Shown here: piece by piece, positions 1-14,081 of the stretch
How the letters are laid out: each line of letters begins with the position of its first letter
How positions within the stretch are numbered: the stretch's first letter is position 1
Assembly (NCBI RefSeq): GCF_032854445.1
Contig: NC_088295.1
Location: 32,477,385 to 32,541,384, forward strand
Reading direction: 5' to 3'
Origin: Liolophura sinensis
Lineage: Eukaryota; Mollusca; Polyplacophora; Chitonida; Chitonidae
Length of the DNA: 64,000 bases
Notes under the pieces: model-generated
Databases searched by the model: none
Seen by the model: the letters and a program-made list of their open reading frames with translations, nothing else
Told to the model about the DNA's origin: nothing
Position numbers and translations under genes: made by a program

Positions 1-3000
1 CACATGTTCATTTACATCTCAAATGTCAACAGTGTAAAAGTTGAGCTTCCTCCCAGGGTAACACTGACCGCTGCCCTAATAGTGAACTACATGTATTCCC
101 GAGTACAACATAAAACACACACCACATAAATAAAATAAATCAATAGGTCAATAGATTATATTTATCCGATGCTTCAGTAACAGTGCTGAATTGTCAGTTT
201 GAGTCTGCCTATCCATCTACATCTGTCTGACCATCTGTTTGTTTAGCCAGCAGATTATTTGTCCATCTTTCGACCATGCATTGGTTTAATATAGATAACT
301 TTGTGTGCAATAACTGTTTTGCATATTTGATGAATTCTGTAATTCTCAGAGGTGATTGGTTTCTGTGCAATAACAGCTCTAAAATGTTGTCCAGTATTGA
401 TCAAAGTTATGTGTATGTGCAGGTTCATGTTTGAAAGAAAGCAGAATCCTTGCCTATGTTTTGCGTCTTTTACTAGGATGGAATATGAATTCTCTGAATC
501 TGGTTGTTTACTCTGACTGCGTGTAGGTCAGAATGAACCATGGTTTCATAATTAAATAATATGCCAAGGTGCATTTATGGTTCGGTGCTCATGCCATGGT
601 AACATAAATAAACTATCAATTCTTTTGTAAAATTTCCTTTTAATTAAGCATTTCATCTAATGAATGAGGTTATAAAACATCAAACAAACTTATATGCAAA
701 TGAAGTTTAGTGTCATTATCTTGGAAGGCTGCCTTATTTGTTGTCTCAGATAAAGAAGATGGCTGTTTGGTGAAAGTTCCGGTGTAGTATGGAGTCATTA
801 GATGGCCAAACTGGAATTAAACAATGAATATCAATTTCCTTGTAATTAAAACGAGACGCCATCAATTCTAGTTAGCTTCATACCATGCATACATGTATTT
901 CCATTCATTTGTAAGCTAATTCCTTAACAATTACCACTACTGGAAAGAGGCTGTTAATTGAGGCTGTTTTTTAAGAGCTTTTCACTGGACGTTGTCCCTT
1001 ATCAGTAAGAGCAGGAGTAATTTAAGTGATAGATGGATTAAGCTCTCTTGGACCTAAACAGATTAGAATAGGCAACCTGCTCGGAGTGAAAATGGATCCC
1101 TTTGTTGCAGACTGTTTGCTGTGCAATTCATTAACACTCACTGGTTTTTAGCTAAATTTAGACGAAGTTGAGACAATGGCATCACTTTATCTTTAAGCCA
1201 TGAGCTGTTCTGGTGTTCAACTTGCTTGAGAAATAAACAGGCTTGAAGGGTTCCTACCTAAGTCATGACCTCACAGACCAACAACACGTTTGTCTCACGT
1301 AATTGAGGACAAGTGGAAGAGTTCTCTTTAGTTTAAAGGTTTTATCTCTATTTTTAAAATCTTTAATGCACAGTCAGTGTAAAAAGACTCTGCCTTTTGT
1401 TGTTGAATGTTCAGTACCCGTTTTGTCTCTTGTGTAAAGGTGTGTTAAACAATAGGTATGTCGTAATGCTGTCTTGGTGTCAGTTGGAATTACCTGTTTT
1501 ATGTAAATGCTGTCAATTTTTTTGTTCTTCACATATCATCTAGTCAGCATTGAAATGTCTTGAATTCCCTTGATCTGGCAATCTACTTCTAAAGCTACGT
1601 TTCTGTGGACACTTTAAATTCACTGTATTTAAGTTGAATGCTAATTTAACTGTACTGTGTAGCGTTAGACTTGATGTGTTAGTACATATATGTGTATATC
1701 ATTTGTCTAATATAAGTACATATATAAGTAATATAAGACTGTAAATGCATCTGTACCTGGATGTTTTGTTTAAATGGTTGTTCAACATTGTACAGGACCT
1801 TTTCATTTGAAATTTTGCAACAGCAACCTCAATTAACATGCTCATTAATACACTGAAATGCGTGCTTTCCAACAAACAGAAACATTTACAGATTTAGAGC
1901 TGTGTTGCACATTTTCATTTTGTCGTCATGTAACTGAAAAATTGTTAAGTATGACGTTAAACCTCAAGCATACATGTACGTGTACATGAGTACATACAGG
2001 TTTATTGAGCAGGGTTGTCATCAGTTATAGTACTTTCCTTCAACACACGAGTAATAAAAACTGTCATCAGTGGCAAGTGTTACTGCAGTCTTTCACAGAT
2101 ATACAGACATTATCTCGTTTTTCATCAGGTCTTTGGTGTCACTGTGACAATCACACTACCTGTCTAATTTACCTAGCCATGTAGTCATTACCACCTGTAT
2201 AGAGAGCTTGTCTAGACCAGCTTTGTGCTTTTTACCCTTAGGCTAATCCAGTGCTGTAAAACTACCTGTTATTGTATTGAAAGGATTTTAAATTAAAAGG
2301 AGTCTTAAGTATAATGAAACTTCTATTATTTTAAGAGGTATAACTTACGCTTGAGCTAGTTTTTGGTCTCAAAGTTATTGTTGACAAATTTCTAAGTTAA
2401 TCAGGTGTGTGCGAAGAAAAACAATTAAAAGCCTTTCACAAGCTGGACATGTGCATGTACACTTTACCTGTACACTTACCTGGTTGACTTGTAAAGAGTG
2501 CTGTACCAAGTTGTACTTCTAAGAACTTTGGAAATCTGCATGCACAGATTTACATGTGTTTTAGAGGAGATGTACATGTAAACACCTGTAGTAGTGTTGT
2601 CCACTTCAGTCAGCAAGACAAACCAACTTTGTGAAAAAAACGCTTGACAGATCCCAAAATTAATGTGTTTTTCAGCAAAATTGGGTCACTTCTCTGTTCA
2701 CCCTGTCAGAATGTTTCTGGAGCAGTCACGATGTGATGTCCCAGTAGTCACTTAAATCATCGTGCTGTGCTTATGACTGTCAACCTGATATAGAGCACTG
2801 AGTCTTCTGGATCTGAGATCTCCCCAAATTAGCTTTCAGAAATACAGATCTATACTAACCCAGAAACTGATCTTTTGGAGAGTGCTGTCCTCAACACATC
2901 AAAGCTGTGCGCTACAAAAACATATTTCTTTCAGTCCTGAAGTAATTCTTACTTCATATCACACAGTTAATAAAGGCTGTAACATCACAATAAACATAAA

Positions 3001-3784
3001 GGTACCAGGCGTACCACCAGCAAGCCGAAGATAAACTTGTGGAACTAGGATTTGTATTTTTCTGATTTCATGGTTTGCAACTTTGATATACCTTCTAACA
3101 GCATTGTCAAGCAATTAGGAGGTTTTACCCTTTTGTATTTGTTGATTTGAGTATGGCAGTGAAAAGAAATCCTGATGCCTCTTAAACAGCATGGAGATGT
3201 TGGTCAGATTTCTGAAGATAACACATGGCAATGCAATTGTATATAAATGTCCTGTAACTTGTGCTTTTAAATTTATCATTGCATGACATTAACAAAGTTG
3301 AAAAAAAGAGCAGTATTAATTTAGAAATTGTGTCTATTTTAAGCATGATCATAGAAATGGAACGTTTGTACATGTACAGGGAATGTGATTTGGTGTTATT
3401 TTTTTTTTTTTAGGTTTTATCAATTTGTGTACTTCACATGAATGTGATTCTTTCAAGTATTAAGTGATTAAGTTAATGTGAAATGTGCGTGTTATCTAAA
3501 TCTTAGAAGAATGGGCATGTACACACATAAAAAGATCATAGCTGTTCCACTTGATTGAATTGCTGCTTATGGCACAGAATAAATTTTAAACTTCAAAATG
3601 GAATTTTTGTGTTGCTGCCTTGAAAATTGGAATAATAATAATAATAATTTAAAAAAAAGACATTGTAACTTAGATTGTTACATGTCTTATTTAAATGGAA
3701 TCCTGTTGGTATTACACAACAAGCAAATAGATAAATTAAAATCCACCATTGTAATGTTTTTCTTGCAATTTTTTGTCTTTTCAG
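1..3784 (+). other. Non-coding: intron or upstream region of TMTC2
   Basis: No exon can be supported here. The stretch is AT-rich with scattered ATG-palindrome motifs and a SINE tail fragment near 1920-1975. It ends in a good 3' splice site: a T-rich tract followed by CAG at 3782-3784. TMTC2 proteins have a long membrane N-terminus before the part encoded downstream, so this is most simply the intron in front of the large membrane exon, with earlier exons outside the window. Confidence 0.6.
1920..1975 (+). mobile_element. SINE family B tail fragment
   Basis: The stretch GTAACTGAAAAATTGTTAAG followed by a TATGACGTTAAACCTCAAGCA-like end matches the 3' end of the longer element at 31799-32146 (GACTGAAAAATTGTTAAGTA, then ATGTTAAACCCCAAGCA). 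Only the tail survives. Confidence 0.6.
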
Positions 3785-6700
3785 AAGAAATTCCGCAGGG
3801 CGCTAGAGGGCTTATTGTTATTGTGTCTATGCGGGATTTCCTTGGTTACATTTCGGGTGTACTTTATGGGCAACAAGCCTCCAGAGTTTGCTCCCTCGGA
3901 CAATCCAGCTGCAGATTCCAAAAGCTTCCTCACCCGAGTTTTAACTTTTAACCTTCTGCCAGCATACAATTTCTGGATGTTCCTGTGCCCCAGGGTGTTA
4001 AGTTTTGATTGGTCAATGGAAGCTGTGCCATTGGTAGAATCTCTAGCTGACCCAAGACTTCTATTTGTAATTATATTTTATGGTAGCCTAGGCTTCGTTG
4101 GTCTGAGTGTTCTAAAGGAAATTCCATCCGCGTCTAGAACTTTTAAAGTCCATGCCAATGGGAATGGATGTGCCATTGGTTCAAACTCCAACTCAAACTT
4201 TGTTCAAAAGTCTGTGTCCAATTCCGGAAAGAAGAAACCAAGTCGGAAACTTTCCACAAGCTCAACAGATAGTAACGAGGATACAGTGGTTAAAAAATCC
4301 CAGAAAACATCTCTAGATGTTTTAATACTTTCTTTGGCTTTAATTATTTTCCCTTTCATTCCTGCCACAAATTTGTTTTTCTACGTGGGGTTTGTGATAG
4401 CTGAGCGAGTCCTGTACATCCCCAGCATGGGATTCTGTCTTCTCATTGGTCAAGGAGCGTATGTTTTGTATCAGAAATTCTCCAGGGACAAGGGAAAGAG
4501 GAAGATCGTGTGTATTTGCCTGTGTGTGCTATTGGGTAGTTACAGTATCAGGACTGTGGTGAGAAACCAAGACTGGCAGACAGAAGAAAAGCTGTATGAA
4601 TCTGGATTAAGGGTTAATCCTGCCAAAGGTAGGTCAGCCTTATAAAGTGTTGCACTTATCTTATCCTTCATTAAACTGAAGTTATAAAACTTTCCATCAT
4701 TTCTCATGGAGTGGAGATGTTTCATATATTACATTAAAAAGGCAAATCTATTAGTAAGTTGTCTTGTGTTGGATGAGCTACTAGTACCATTTTATGACAA
4801 AGTTTGGTAATTCATGGTGAATTTGTATACATACTGTAAGTCTTCAACCTTTCTAACCACTAAAGCATTTTTTCAGTGGAATTTATGCACACAATTATTA
4901 TGAAAACTACACTGAAATTGATTTGTTTGTGTCACTGAAGATGCAGTCTTTATTGAATTGTATAAATCATTTCTCTACAACCTGTAAAGCTCTCAGAAAT
5001 ATTTCAAAATATTGGTTGCAGAGGTGAATGAAAAGGTTGAAGAATTAGGGTAGTTGGCACGGTCTTTGTTTTCCTGGGTTCAATTTATTTTTTCTCATGA
5101 ACTGTATTGGGTAGAGTAGCTGCAATTGCAGGAGAGGAATAATTTTGTTTGGAGATGAAACACCAGTTAGACACAAAAATCAATAGCATGTATTGTTGAT
5201 TACACCCAGTAACCCTTGGGTTTGAAGGATATGCTTTGGCATTGATACTTATATGTTACTTTATTAAAAATATTTTGCCAAAGAGAATTTGACCAAGTTA
5301 CACAAAGTCAAGTTGACCTGTGTTATATCATATTTATAATTTGTCATTCACCTTTATCAGCTTTTGTCGTTATTAGATTTTTTTTCTACAAATGATTTTG
5401 CAGTTAACAGATCTGACGCAGTGAAATTAAAGATGCCCTGTAACATTCTTGATAAGTACCTATAACTGCAGTGTATTATGCCCCATCAGTAATTAATCTA
5501 ACCAAAACTTAGAAAATGTTAAATACACCTGGATCTACTTGCACGGATATGGTACGTGTATGTATAGATGTACATGAAAACTGCTCTACTTACAGAGATA
5601 CTTGACAGAGAACTGCATGTATGTGCAATTAAGAGTATTCAATGCTCAACAATCAATCATTTTTGTGTGATTTTAAATTTCCTTTGTTACTGATAATGAC
5701 AAAACTTTTATCATACAGACGTGTATGGCTTTCCAGGCCCCTTCATATACATGTATGCATGGGGAAAAAAGAATTTAAGGTTAATTGTTTAATGTGTTCT
5801 TTAATAGCCATATTTAAAAGGCATGATTTTTTTTTTCGTGGTTGAAAACTTTAACTTTGTTGTTAATTTTACACCACCGATGTACATAGTAACACAAACA
5901 GCTTTTGTAAAAGCTTTTGTTAAATATGAAATGTCTCTTATCTTATATATAGCTCTCTGATTGATGTTTTTTAATTCTTTCTTGTCAAAGTGATAATCTG
6001 AAAACATATTACACATAAGGAAGAGAGCTGGATAATTCAGTGTCTGTTGCTGGAGTAATGTAATTAGATTTGATTGCCAAGACTGTGAAATATACTGTAT
6101 GTCATTTTTGTATTGATGAGAATACCACCTGATCAAGTGCCTCGGTTTCTGGTCACATCATAAGTCATAAATCACTCCAACTCATAATTTTATGAGCCTG
6201 CAGTAATGGAACCTTCATGGCAGGCGTCTTCCATAAATATTTCCTTTGCCTGACAGTCTTGAATTATATGGAGCTTGTAAGATTAGATCAGTTTTAAAAG
6301 TACAAGTTTGCCAAAAATGTGGATGAAAAAACAAACAATATTTTCAGAGACATGATGATGAGACTAGTGCCTTTAATGTTATTTGTCACTGACATTTGGA
6401 GGAGCAGATAAGTAACAATAATTCGGATGGATGTGTAATTAAAATCCTAAAGTCACAGTGAGTTCAAGTCCATCTCATGCTTGCTTCCTTTCTGACCATA
6501 TGGAGCCAGCAATCCGCTAATGGTTGTGTTATGACTTTCACCATAATGCTGGCTGCCGTCATGAAAGTGAAACATTCTTCAGTATGGTGTAAAACTCCAA
6601 TCAATTAATTATATAAGTCTAACACAAGTATTCCTCATGTTTAATCCAGCTCCGGTTGGCTGGGCTGAAGCTTTATATCAAAACCTGTGTCAGCTACCTG

Positions 6701-8824
6701 ATGAAATATGGTTTCCTGGATACCGGTATATGGTTTTCTGCAGCTTTGCATGACAGGTTGTGTCAGAATTAGTATTTGTTGTATGTGTAAAACAATCTTG
6801 AATAAAGCATAAAACATCAATGAAATAAATAAGTAAATAATAGGTGTATACATTGGTACATGTATTCAGTGTAAGCTGGATTATGACTGAATATGTTTAT
6901 GTGTTGTCTGCTCTAGGATGGGGTAACCTGGCCAACATCTACTACGGCCAAGGACGCTCCAGTGAAGCTGAAGCTGCCTACAGAAATGCTCTCAAGTACC
7001 GTGGCAACATGGCTGATGTCCACTACAATTTGTGAGTACACATTTAGGCCTATATATACGTTAAATTAGATGCATTTAATTTGGAAGATTTAAAATTTTG
7101 ATGAATATGAAATTTGAGTAAAATACATAGAGGTGTCGGTAAAAAAAAATGTTTATGGTAATCAGTTAGTTGTGTTAAGCTTACAAGAGCTTCATATTTC
7201 CACTTGTAGTATTTCTGACATATTATTTAGTGTTATGTATATGGGCATTTCAATACACCCATACTTCTACTGACTGTCGTTCCTTTTTCCAGGGGTATTT
7301 TATTGCAAGACCAGAAAAGGTATGCAGAAGCAATTGAGTCCTATAAAATGGCCATTAGCTGCAGACCCAGGCTAACAAGTGAGTACTACTTACCCTGTTC
7401 TGATGAGTCAACTATGCAGATTCTATGATAATGGAGTTCAGTGACCCTTCAAATATCCTTAATCTTACTGAACACCAGAGATGTATGTTCAGTGAAAAAA
7501 AAGCAATTCTTTACAATATTTAGGTGATTTGCATCCAGTTTTTACTGCTTTTATTTTATTTTATGTCTGTACTCACATACAACACAAGAACGTTAACTTC
7601 TGACGTGAAAAAGGAAAAAAAGAAATTTATTGCATTTTCGAAATTATCAGGCTGTTTAACATCCATAGTGATCTAAGAGGGATAACTCTTACTTGTACAG
7701 GGTTAGGGCCTTTCTGTATGAGTTATCTCCCCTTATATGCTGTGTTTATTTTTCTTCCATTTACAGTGGCTCACCTAAACTTAGGCATTATATTGGGATT
7801 GCAGGGCAAAGTTGAAGAGGCTGTCAAGGTAAAATATTTTCCTTCCACATGTTTGGATCAGTTCAGTTGGCCAAATAAGGAGTAAATAAATTTTTTAGTG
7901 ATGGATAAATGAATAAAAATATATTCTGCCGCTATGTTTTTTTTTTCCATAAATTGTTATATAGCATATGTATACAAATCACATATGGTGTCTATCAATG
8001 GTGCAGGTGACCTCATTTCCTTAATGTCTTGTCTTTCAGGTTTACCAGCACTGTTATCAGATAGATACATCTGGATTGAAAGACCCGAGGCTTCATGAAA
8101 ACACCAAGATCTCAGCCCTGTACAATCTGGGCAAGCTGTTGGTGGACCATAACAGAATACATGTACGTGTTGAAAACATTCATACTGTATACATGTCACT
8201 CATGATTCAACTGGTCAGTAACTTGGTAGCACATCACTTTAATGAATGACCTAACAGGCATTACATACTTTATGTGATGTGTTAATCATTTTCATTCATT
8301 TCTGAGGATCAGAAAATTTATTTTCAAATTTTATGTTGAATAAATTTCAATTCATTGTGTGACATATTTACAGTCAAACTTCTGCGTGGATCAAGAGGAA
8401 GTTGGGTGTATCCAGTGTAAATAATAATGATGTCTGACGTTTGCTGTTGATTGTTATTTTTTAGGAAGGCATAAAGGCCTACAGGGAAGCAATCAGACGT
8501 CGACCCAGCTACTATCCCCCTCAGAGTATATACAACATGCTGGGTAAGATCTGGCAGGAGTTATTTTTTCGTGATCTTGCATAGTTACAAATAAAAGATT
8601 TAACAATCTGTGTGGAAAAGGAAAAGAAGAAGATAGTTATTTTCAAGAGAGAAAGAACTTCTGTCAAAATGCGAATGAAAACTTTTTAAAGCCCTTGTTG
8701 GAATGTTGGTTAGGTTACGCCCGACACACATATTTTAATGATGACCTAATTCAAGCTGATTTTCCAGAGGGTAATACTGGAAGAATTCTGTGAAGCCCAT
8801 TATTAGTTAGTTGCCTTTATCGAC

Positions 8825-8856
<32 letters not shown>

Positions 8857-10986
8857 AAATGTTTTTGTGTGCTTGTTGTTACAGGTGAAGCGTACCTGAA
8901 GTTGAACCAGTACGAGGAGGCAGAACACTGGTACAGAGAAGCTCTGAAGACTAAGCCTGACCATGTACCGGCTCATCTCACAATGGCTAACCTAAAACAT
9001 AAACAGGTAACATTCATTTCTACGGGTGTCCTGAGTCCTTAATAAAGGAGAACCACACTAAGAGTGTAGCACTTTTTCTTCAGTAGTCATTAATTTCTGT
9101 GTTCTATATGTCATAATTTTCATCGCAGGGCAAGAAAAAAAAATCAGAATTTTAAGTAACTTGCCAAATCTCTAGATGGTAGTAACTTTGTTGGTGTCTG
9201 AAAACACTGCCATAACAATTGAATTCTGGCCTGAAATCTGTTTTTGCATAAGTTGAAGAGGCATTAAAAAATAAGTAGATATATATTAGAGAACAGTTGC
9301 CTGAAGCTGTCAAAGTTGAACACTAAAATCATACACTCTCCTGGTTCACAATAAAACTCAGTCAGTGTTTTTCATGTCCACCTTGATATCTACCATCCAG
9401 CCCATTAAGCCTCCCAGGTGTTTGAGAGTAAGTAATCTACTAATCATCACTGTTATTCTGATGCGGTGTTTGCAGGGTTTGTCAAAAGAGGCTGAAGTAT
9501 GGTACAGAAAAGCTATGGAGTTAGATCCTCAGGACACGGCTGTCAGACAGCACTATGGTAAACACACTATCACTGCTGGGAACTTTGAGACCCCACTTTC
9601 ATCATTCTAGGAGCTTTAGTGTCGAGGGGCCTCATGGACTGTTGCTGCCGCCTTTCATGCATTGAATACCACTTGTCTTCCACCAGAATGGCATACAAAT
9701 GTGCACGTCACACAATGGAAAGTACTAAGAGCTCTCCAGTTTCCTTCACATGATTGTCGTAATGAAATTCTTAAGATTGTCAAGCAACAACGAGCAAATG
9801 GAGTTAGATCAAAAGAGGCTACCTTGGTGTGGCTATTGTACATAAGATAAGTAAGCACAGGTAGACAGTCATTAGGACCAATCACACAAAGCCATTTTTT
9901 GATTAAGGACAAACTTGAAATATGATTGAAATGTTTAAAGCTTCTTTTGAAGATAACAAATAAGACTTATCAGTTTATGGTTTTTGCATTATGTTGTAAA
10001 GCTACCAGTCGTTAAGACTTCAGTACCTGTCCCTGATGTGTATGTGACTCTGTGACGGTTTCAGCTCAATACCTGGCTGACAGTGGGAAGGTGACAGAGG
10101 CCATAGAGGCCTACAGGAAACTGGTAGACGAAAGACCAGAGGATTTTGAGCTGCTTTTCAACACTGCAAATGTTTTCAGGTGAGGAAAAGTACTCTCCAA
10201 GTCACACAGAAACCATTTAAAGAAAAGATTGTCCTGCAGTTCTGTTTGTTTTAGATGTAGTTAGTTGATTTCAACTGTTTTCATTAAATCAGTTTTTGTT
10301 ATATTAGTAATTCGTATTAATATCAGTAAATCTTTTTTTATCAGTATTTTATTGGTGTCATTATTCATTTGAAGAAATAATGCAGTTATCATTTTTACAA
10401 GATTGGTGATTTTATGGTTGTTTATTTAAGAGTCAATTTACAACAGAGCTGAGTAGATACTGTTACTAGATATTCTTGTAGACACTGTTGTGATGTTTAT
10501 TGTAGGCAGGCAACCCGGAACAGTGAAGCAGAAGACATGTACAGGAAGGCCACCTTCGCTGATCCAAACGTAAGTGTATATTACCTCCTGTAAAGAAACA
10601 CTGGTGTACTAGGAATGCGTGCACTTCTGATTCAATTCTTCTGTGCATGTAGTGAAAAAGGGCTAAAGCTGCGTTTTCTCAACTTGAACATCTGTCTGTT
10701 CATTATGCTGTCCTTGTCTGCAAGCTGATACTCTGATCAGACTTGTTTGTTACAGGTACTCTTGACATGACATTGTAGTGTCTACGTGTATGTTACATAC
10801 CAAATTTCTTGTTTCCAGATGGCCACAGGTCATATGAACCTAGGGGCAATGTTACACTTCAATGGGAAGCTGGCTGAAGCAGAGCAAAGCTACTTGGCTG
10901 CACTGAAGTTGAAGCCAGATGACGAGATGACCAAGCAAAATCTAGTGCGACTTCGCAATCTCATGACCTCCAAAGGAAAGAGCTAG
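3785..10986 (+). CDS. TMTC2: TMTC2, transmembrane and TPR repeat protein (3' part, 11 exons)
   Basis: Coding exons: 3785-4628, 6917-7031, 7293-7378, 7767-7828, 8040-8162, 8465-8543, 8885-9006, 9476-9557, 10065-10179, 10506-10569 and 10819-10986 (TAG). They join in phase to 1860 nt, the last 619 residues of the protein. The large first exon carries the TMTC membrane domain: hydrophobic segments near residues 8-24, 90-110, 180-202 and 240-255, the marker FRVYFMGNKPP (24-34) and AERVLYIPSMGFCLL (206-220). Around residues 125-176 there is a polar Asn/Ser/Lys-rich loop. From residue 281 the chain is consecutive TPRs (GWGNLANIYYGQGR, AEHWYREALKTKPDHVPAHL, ending LKPDDEMTKQNLVRLRNLM). From family knowledge, TMTC1-4 are ER proteins linked to O-mannosylation of cadherins, and TMTC2 has also been tied to ER calcium handling. 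The TPR order and spacing match vertebrate TMTC2 better than TMTC1, 3 or 4. The N-terminal exons, which carry the presumed catalytic acidic residues, are not in the window. Confidence 0.93.
4832..5051. mobile_element. MITE-like element, copy D
   Basis: The ends are imperfect inverted repeats: ACTGTAAGTCTTCAACCTTT on the left, and on the right a sequence whose reverse complement reads CTAATTCTTCAACCTTTTCA. The same termini bound the copies at 20337-20542, 32457-32688 and 60097-60300. It is about 220 bp with no coding capacity. This is the most diverged copy. Confidence 0.5.
6448..6612 (+). mobile_element. SINE family A, degenerate, internally deleted
   Basis: Contains the tRNA B-box-like GTGAGTTCAAGTCC, then GCTTGCTTCC, CACCATAATGCTGGCTGCCG, and an end related to AGTATGGTGTAAAAC. 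These match in order the complete copy at 25882-26137. Confidence 0.7.
8833..8860. repeat. (GT)n microsatellite in TMTC2 intron
   Basis: A run of about 12 GT dinucleotides about 25 bp upstream of the exon that starts at 8885. It lies close to the 3' splice site and could act as, or disturb, the polypyrimidine tract. Confidence 0.9.
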
Positions 10987-12700
10987 GGTCAGGGGTCATG
11001 ACTTAGAACCAAATCAAGCCATAGTGAAAGTAGATATATGCATTGGTTTTAAGTTGGCTTTTGCAGCTTAGATTTTTAAGTTTTGTTTTGCAACGTGAGC
11101 CATAAGCTTCTTTGTCTGGATCTTTTAAACAATTTTTTCCCCAAATATTTTATTACCATCAATCTTTCAGACTCATTGTCATATTGCTTATTTTTATTGT
11201 TTGCTTTACTTAAAACACAGACATTGTTAGACAGTCGCCCAAAGGCTTTTCTTACTTAAACTTATGTTGTTGCTTTTTTTTTAATTGTGGCATTTTGGAG
11301 GAGAAAAATTTTTAGTACGTTAATATATTCGTGTAATTTTAGAGTTCAAATCCTTTGTTCCCCAGTATATAAAAAGGATTGGAATAATTTCATAACACAT
11401 TACATTCAAGTACATTCGTGATCTCACTAACAACACATTCTCCCCATACATAGTAAGTATGAGGACTGTTGTATGATATCCAAATGGATTATGGTCAAGA
11501 CACCATTGTCAGAGAAATACTCGCGAGTCAGATGTGTGAGAGTTGATGAATGATATTCATTAATGATATACGAGTACTAATTTGTTCATAATTCAAAATG
11601 GATAAAGAGTTGGGATGTGTTGCAAGAAACCAGTGCGGAATGGTGGTTTTTATTTCCAGTTCATGCTAGACTCTTTGACCATATTGTAATTTTAATTATT
11701 CAAATCAAATTTTATTTGTTCATGCTTTATTGTGAGTTGCGTCTATCATTTTATACCTTTCATTCATGCCATGTTCACATGTATTTTTATCATTTATAAA
11801 GAGTTTCTTGTATATATTTTGTGTAGATATTGTTCATTGATAATGTTACCATTCAGTGGGTATATTCGTTAAAGAGTTCTATTGTATATGAGCAATAATA
11901 TGTTTATGAAATGTCTGAGTCACACAAATGTCAAGATATGGGCAAAACATATCATTGATTATTTATGACACCTCATTATAAATATTTCATTTTCATTTGT
12001 ATTGAAATAAGTTATTTATGTGTTCCTTATACATGGCATATTCATTGCTATCAAAGATTCATCCTAACCATATCAGCATAATATGTGTATGTTATCGACG
12101 TCTTACTTTCATGGGGCTATTAATTAACTTGTTAGCAAACAAAGCTTTAATGGTATCCCTGTCTTAATACATACATGTGTTGCGTTACATCTTAGTAATT
12201 TAATTATATTTAAAATTAGAAGTAAGCTTCTTTCTTTCTTTCTTGGCCTAGAAAGACTAAGTACTTGGATTCTCATCTTAGTTAGTTGGGTGATATGGCT
12301 TGAGCAATCTTGCACCGTTCTCTACATTTAATATTAGCCACCTTCAGATTGACCCATATGGCATGATTTCATTATGACTAGGTTACACAGAACTGTCACA
12401 TTCTGGAGGTAATATTATGGTAACAGCCGTCAGGAAAGGGGGCTACCTGTTACCCTCCCAGATTTATTTATTTTGACTGTCACTGCCCTAGAAAATTTTA
12501 TGGGTATATTTTGTACCAAATGAGCACAGTGCTCGACACCTTTTCTGTAGGTATGGTGGGTGGGCCATTAGCTACATGTATGTCAGATGTGTAATGGCAA
12601 TTCAGTTATTGTGTTAAGTTAATGAACACTGCATTCTGTTCACTCGCATCACACAGGCTGAACTGTGTTGATTTATTACTATATGACATAATATACACCA
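10987..12700 (+). other. Probable TMTC2 3' UTR
   Basis: AT-rich, gene-free sequence after the TMTC2 stop codon. I see no canonical AATAAA close to the stop; an ATTAAA variant lies near 12684. The transcript end is undetermined, so the right limit here is only approximate. Confidence 0.35.
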
Positions 12701-12769
12701 AATCAAATTAAATCCTGAAATGCACAAATAGTGTTGGAGTTTTTGTTCATAAATATATATGGTTAAAGA

Positions 12770-13065
12770 GGTGACTCACTGGAACTATCAGGCCTTTGAC
12801 CAGTTGGTCGCGTGTTCAAATCCATCTCTTGCTTGCTCAGGTTCGGCTTTAGTTCAGTGGGTTTGTCAAATACCCGGCAACGGTCTCCTGGCACTCTGGT
12901 TTCCTGCACCCATAAACATGAGGAGTATCACAAAAGTGTAGAGCTCTTGAACAGGCTGTCGCTGGCTCAGCCATCTTCCTGCAGACGGCAGGGCTTTAAT
13001 CAAGGATGTCACATGTTAACATCTTGCTTTCATCTGCTCTGTCATTGGCTCTGTCATGTAAATGA
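12770..13065 (+). mobile_element. SINE-like relic (tRNA-related head)
   Basis: Has an RNA polymerase III B-box-like GTGTTCAAATCC preceded by TTGACCAGTTGGTCGC. After it comes a stretch (CTCCTGGCACTCTGGTTTCC, then CACCCATAAACATGAG) that resembles the central domain of SINE family A only loosely. It may be another tRNA-derived family. The 3' limit is uncertain. Confidence 0.4.
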
Positions 13066-14081
13066 AACGTAGGGAGCACAAGTGAAGAAATTTATAAGTA
13101 TCCTGGAAAGGTATTCCTTCTTAGTTAGAAGCCAAAAGTGGCCATGACTTTGTCGAAGAATTTGAGAGTGATTTGTCGAATTCTGTACTACGTTTTAAAA
13201 TCAATACGATTAATCGTTTTGAAAGTAACTCCGCTTAAGTTATTTGTAGTGGACTGATGGGCTGGCACACATGGAGTAAACCCGTAACCCTCTCCTGTAC
13301 CGGTAGGGCCACCAACTAAGAAAGTCTTGGCATTGTCTGGACAATTGATAATAGTGAGTCTACCTACCCCCTGATCACGCTGATTAAAGAAGACGCACAT
13401 TTTAGGCCATGCCATTGCCTTAGTATACATATTTTATTAGGTTTACTTAAATTACTGTACCTTTACATATGTTGTGTACATTCGCAATTTAATAAGGATT
13501 ATTTTGAGCTTTTCATTCTCACGCTATGCTTACAAATAGGATAAACCCAGATTGAAAACAAATTCGCAGAAAGTTGACATCAGATGACCCTTAATTCTTG
13601 TCAGTTGAAGAGTTGTAATGACCATGTCGTTACACCAAAAGACAAAAGAGCTTGATTGAACAAATCAGTTTAATTAACAGAGGTGTTTCCATGCATGCAT
13701 GTGCGCGCGTTCCGACGTCATCGAGATTTTAATTTTGGTAGAAACAGACAAGCCACATACAGGTCCGCTGTCGCTGTCAGAATATAGAACATCTGTGGTG
13801 TATTGTATTTTGAAATGATTAAAACGTCCTACAAACATTTCTATCCGGCCACCTGCATACACCTGGACATGTCGATATCTGCCATGATGTAAAAGTACAA
13901 TATATTTTGTCTTTTAGTGTTGACATGGTGGTTAGGAACATCATGCCCAAGATTGAACATGTTTGATGAGATCAATGATTTAGTACTGTATTAACATCCA
14001 GTCAAACCCAATAATATTCTGTTATAAATACGCTGTTGTCTTAACCGAAGGCGGGCGAGATAAGATATTTGATTGATTTAA

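Larger units (their letters stand above)
4629..6916 (+). other. TMTC2 intron with MITE-like and SINE insertions
   Basis: This is the largest TMTC2 intron in the window, with GT at 4629 and AG at 6915-6916. It contains the inverted-repeat element at 4832-5051 and a degenerate SINE at 6448-6612. I see no further exon. Confidence 0.7.
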
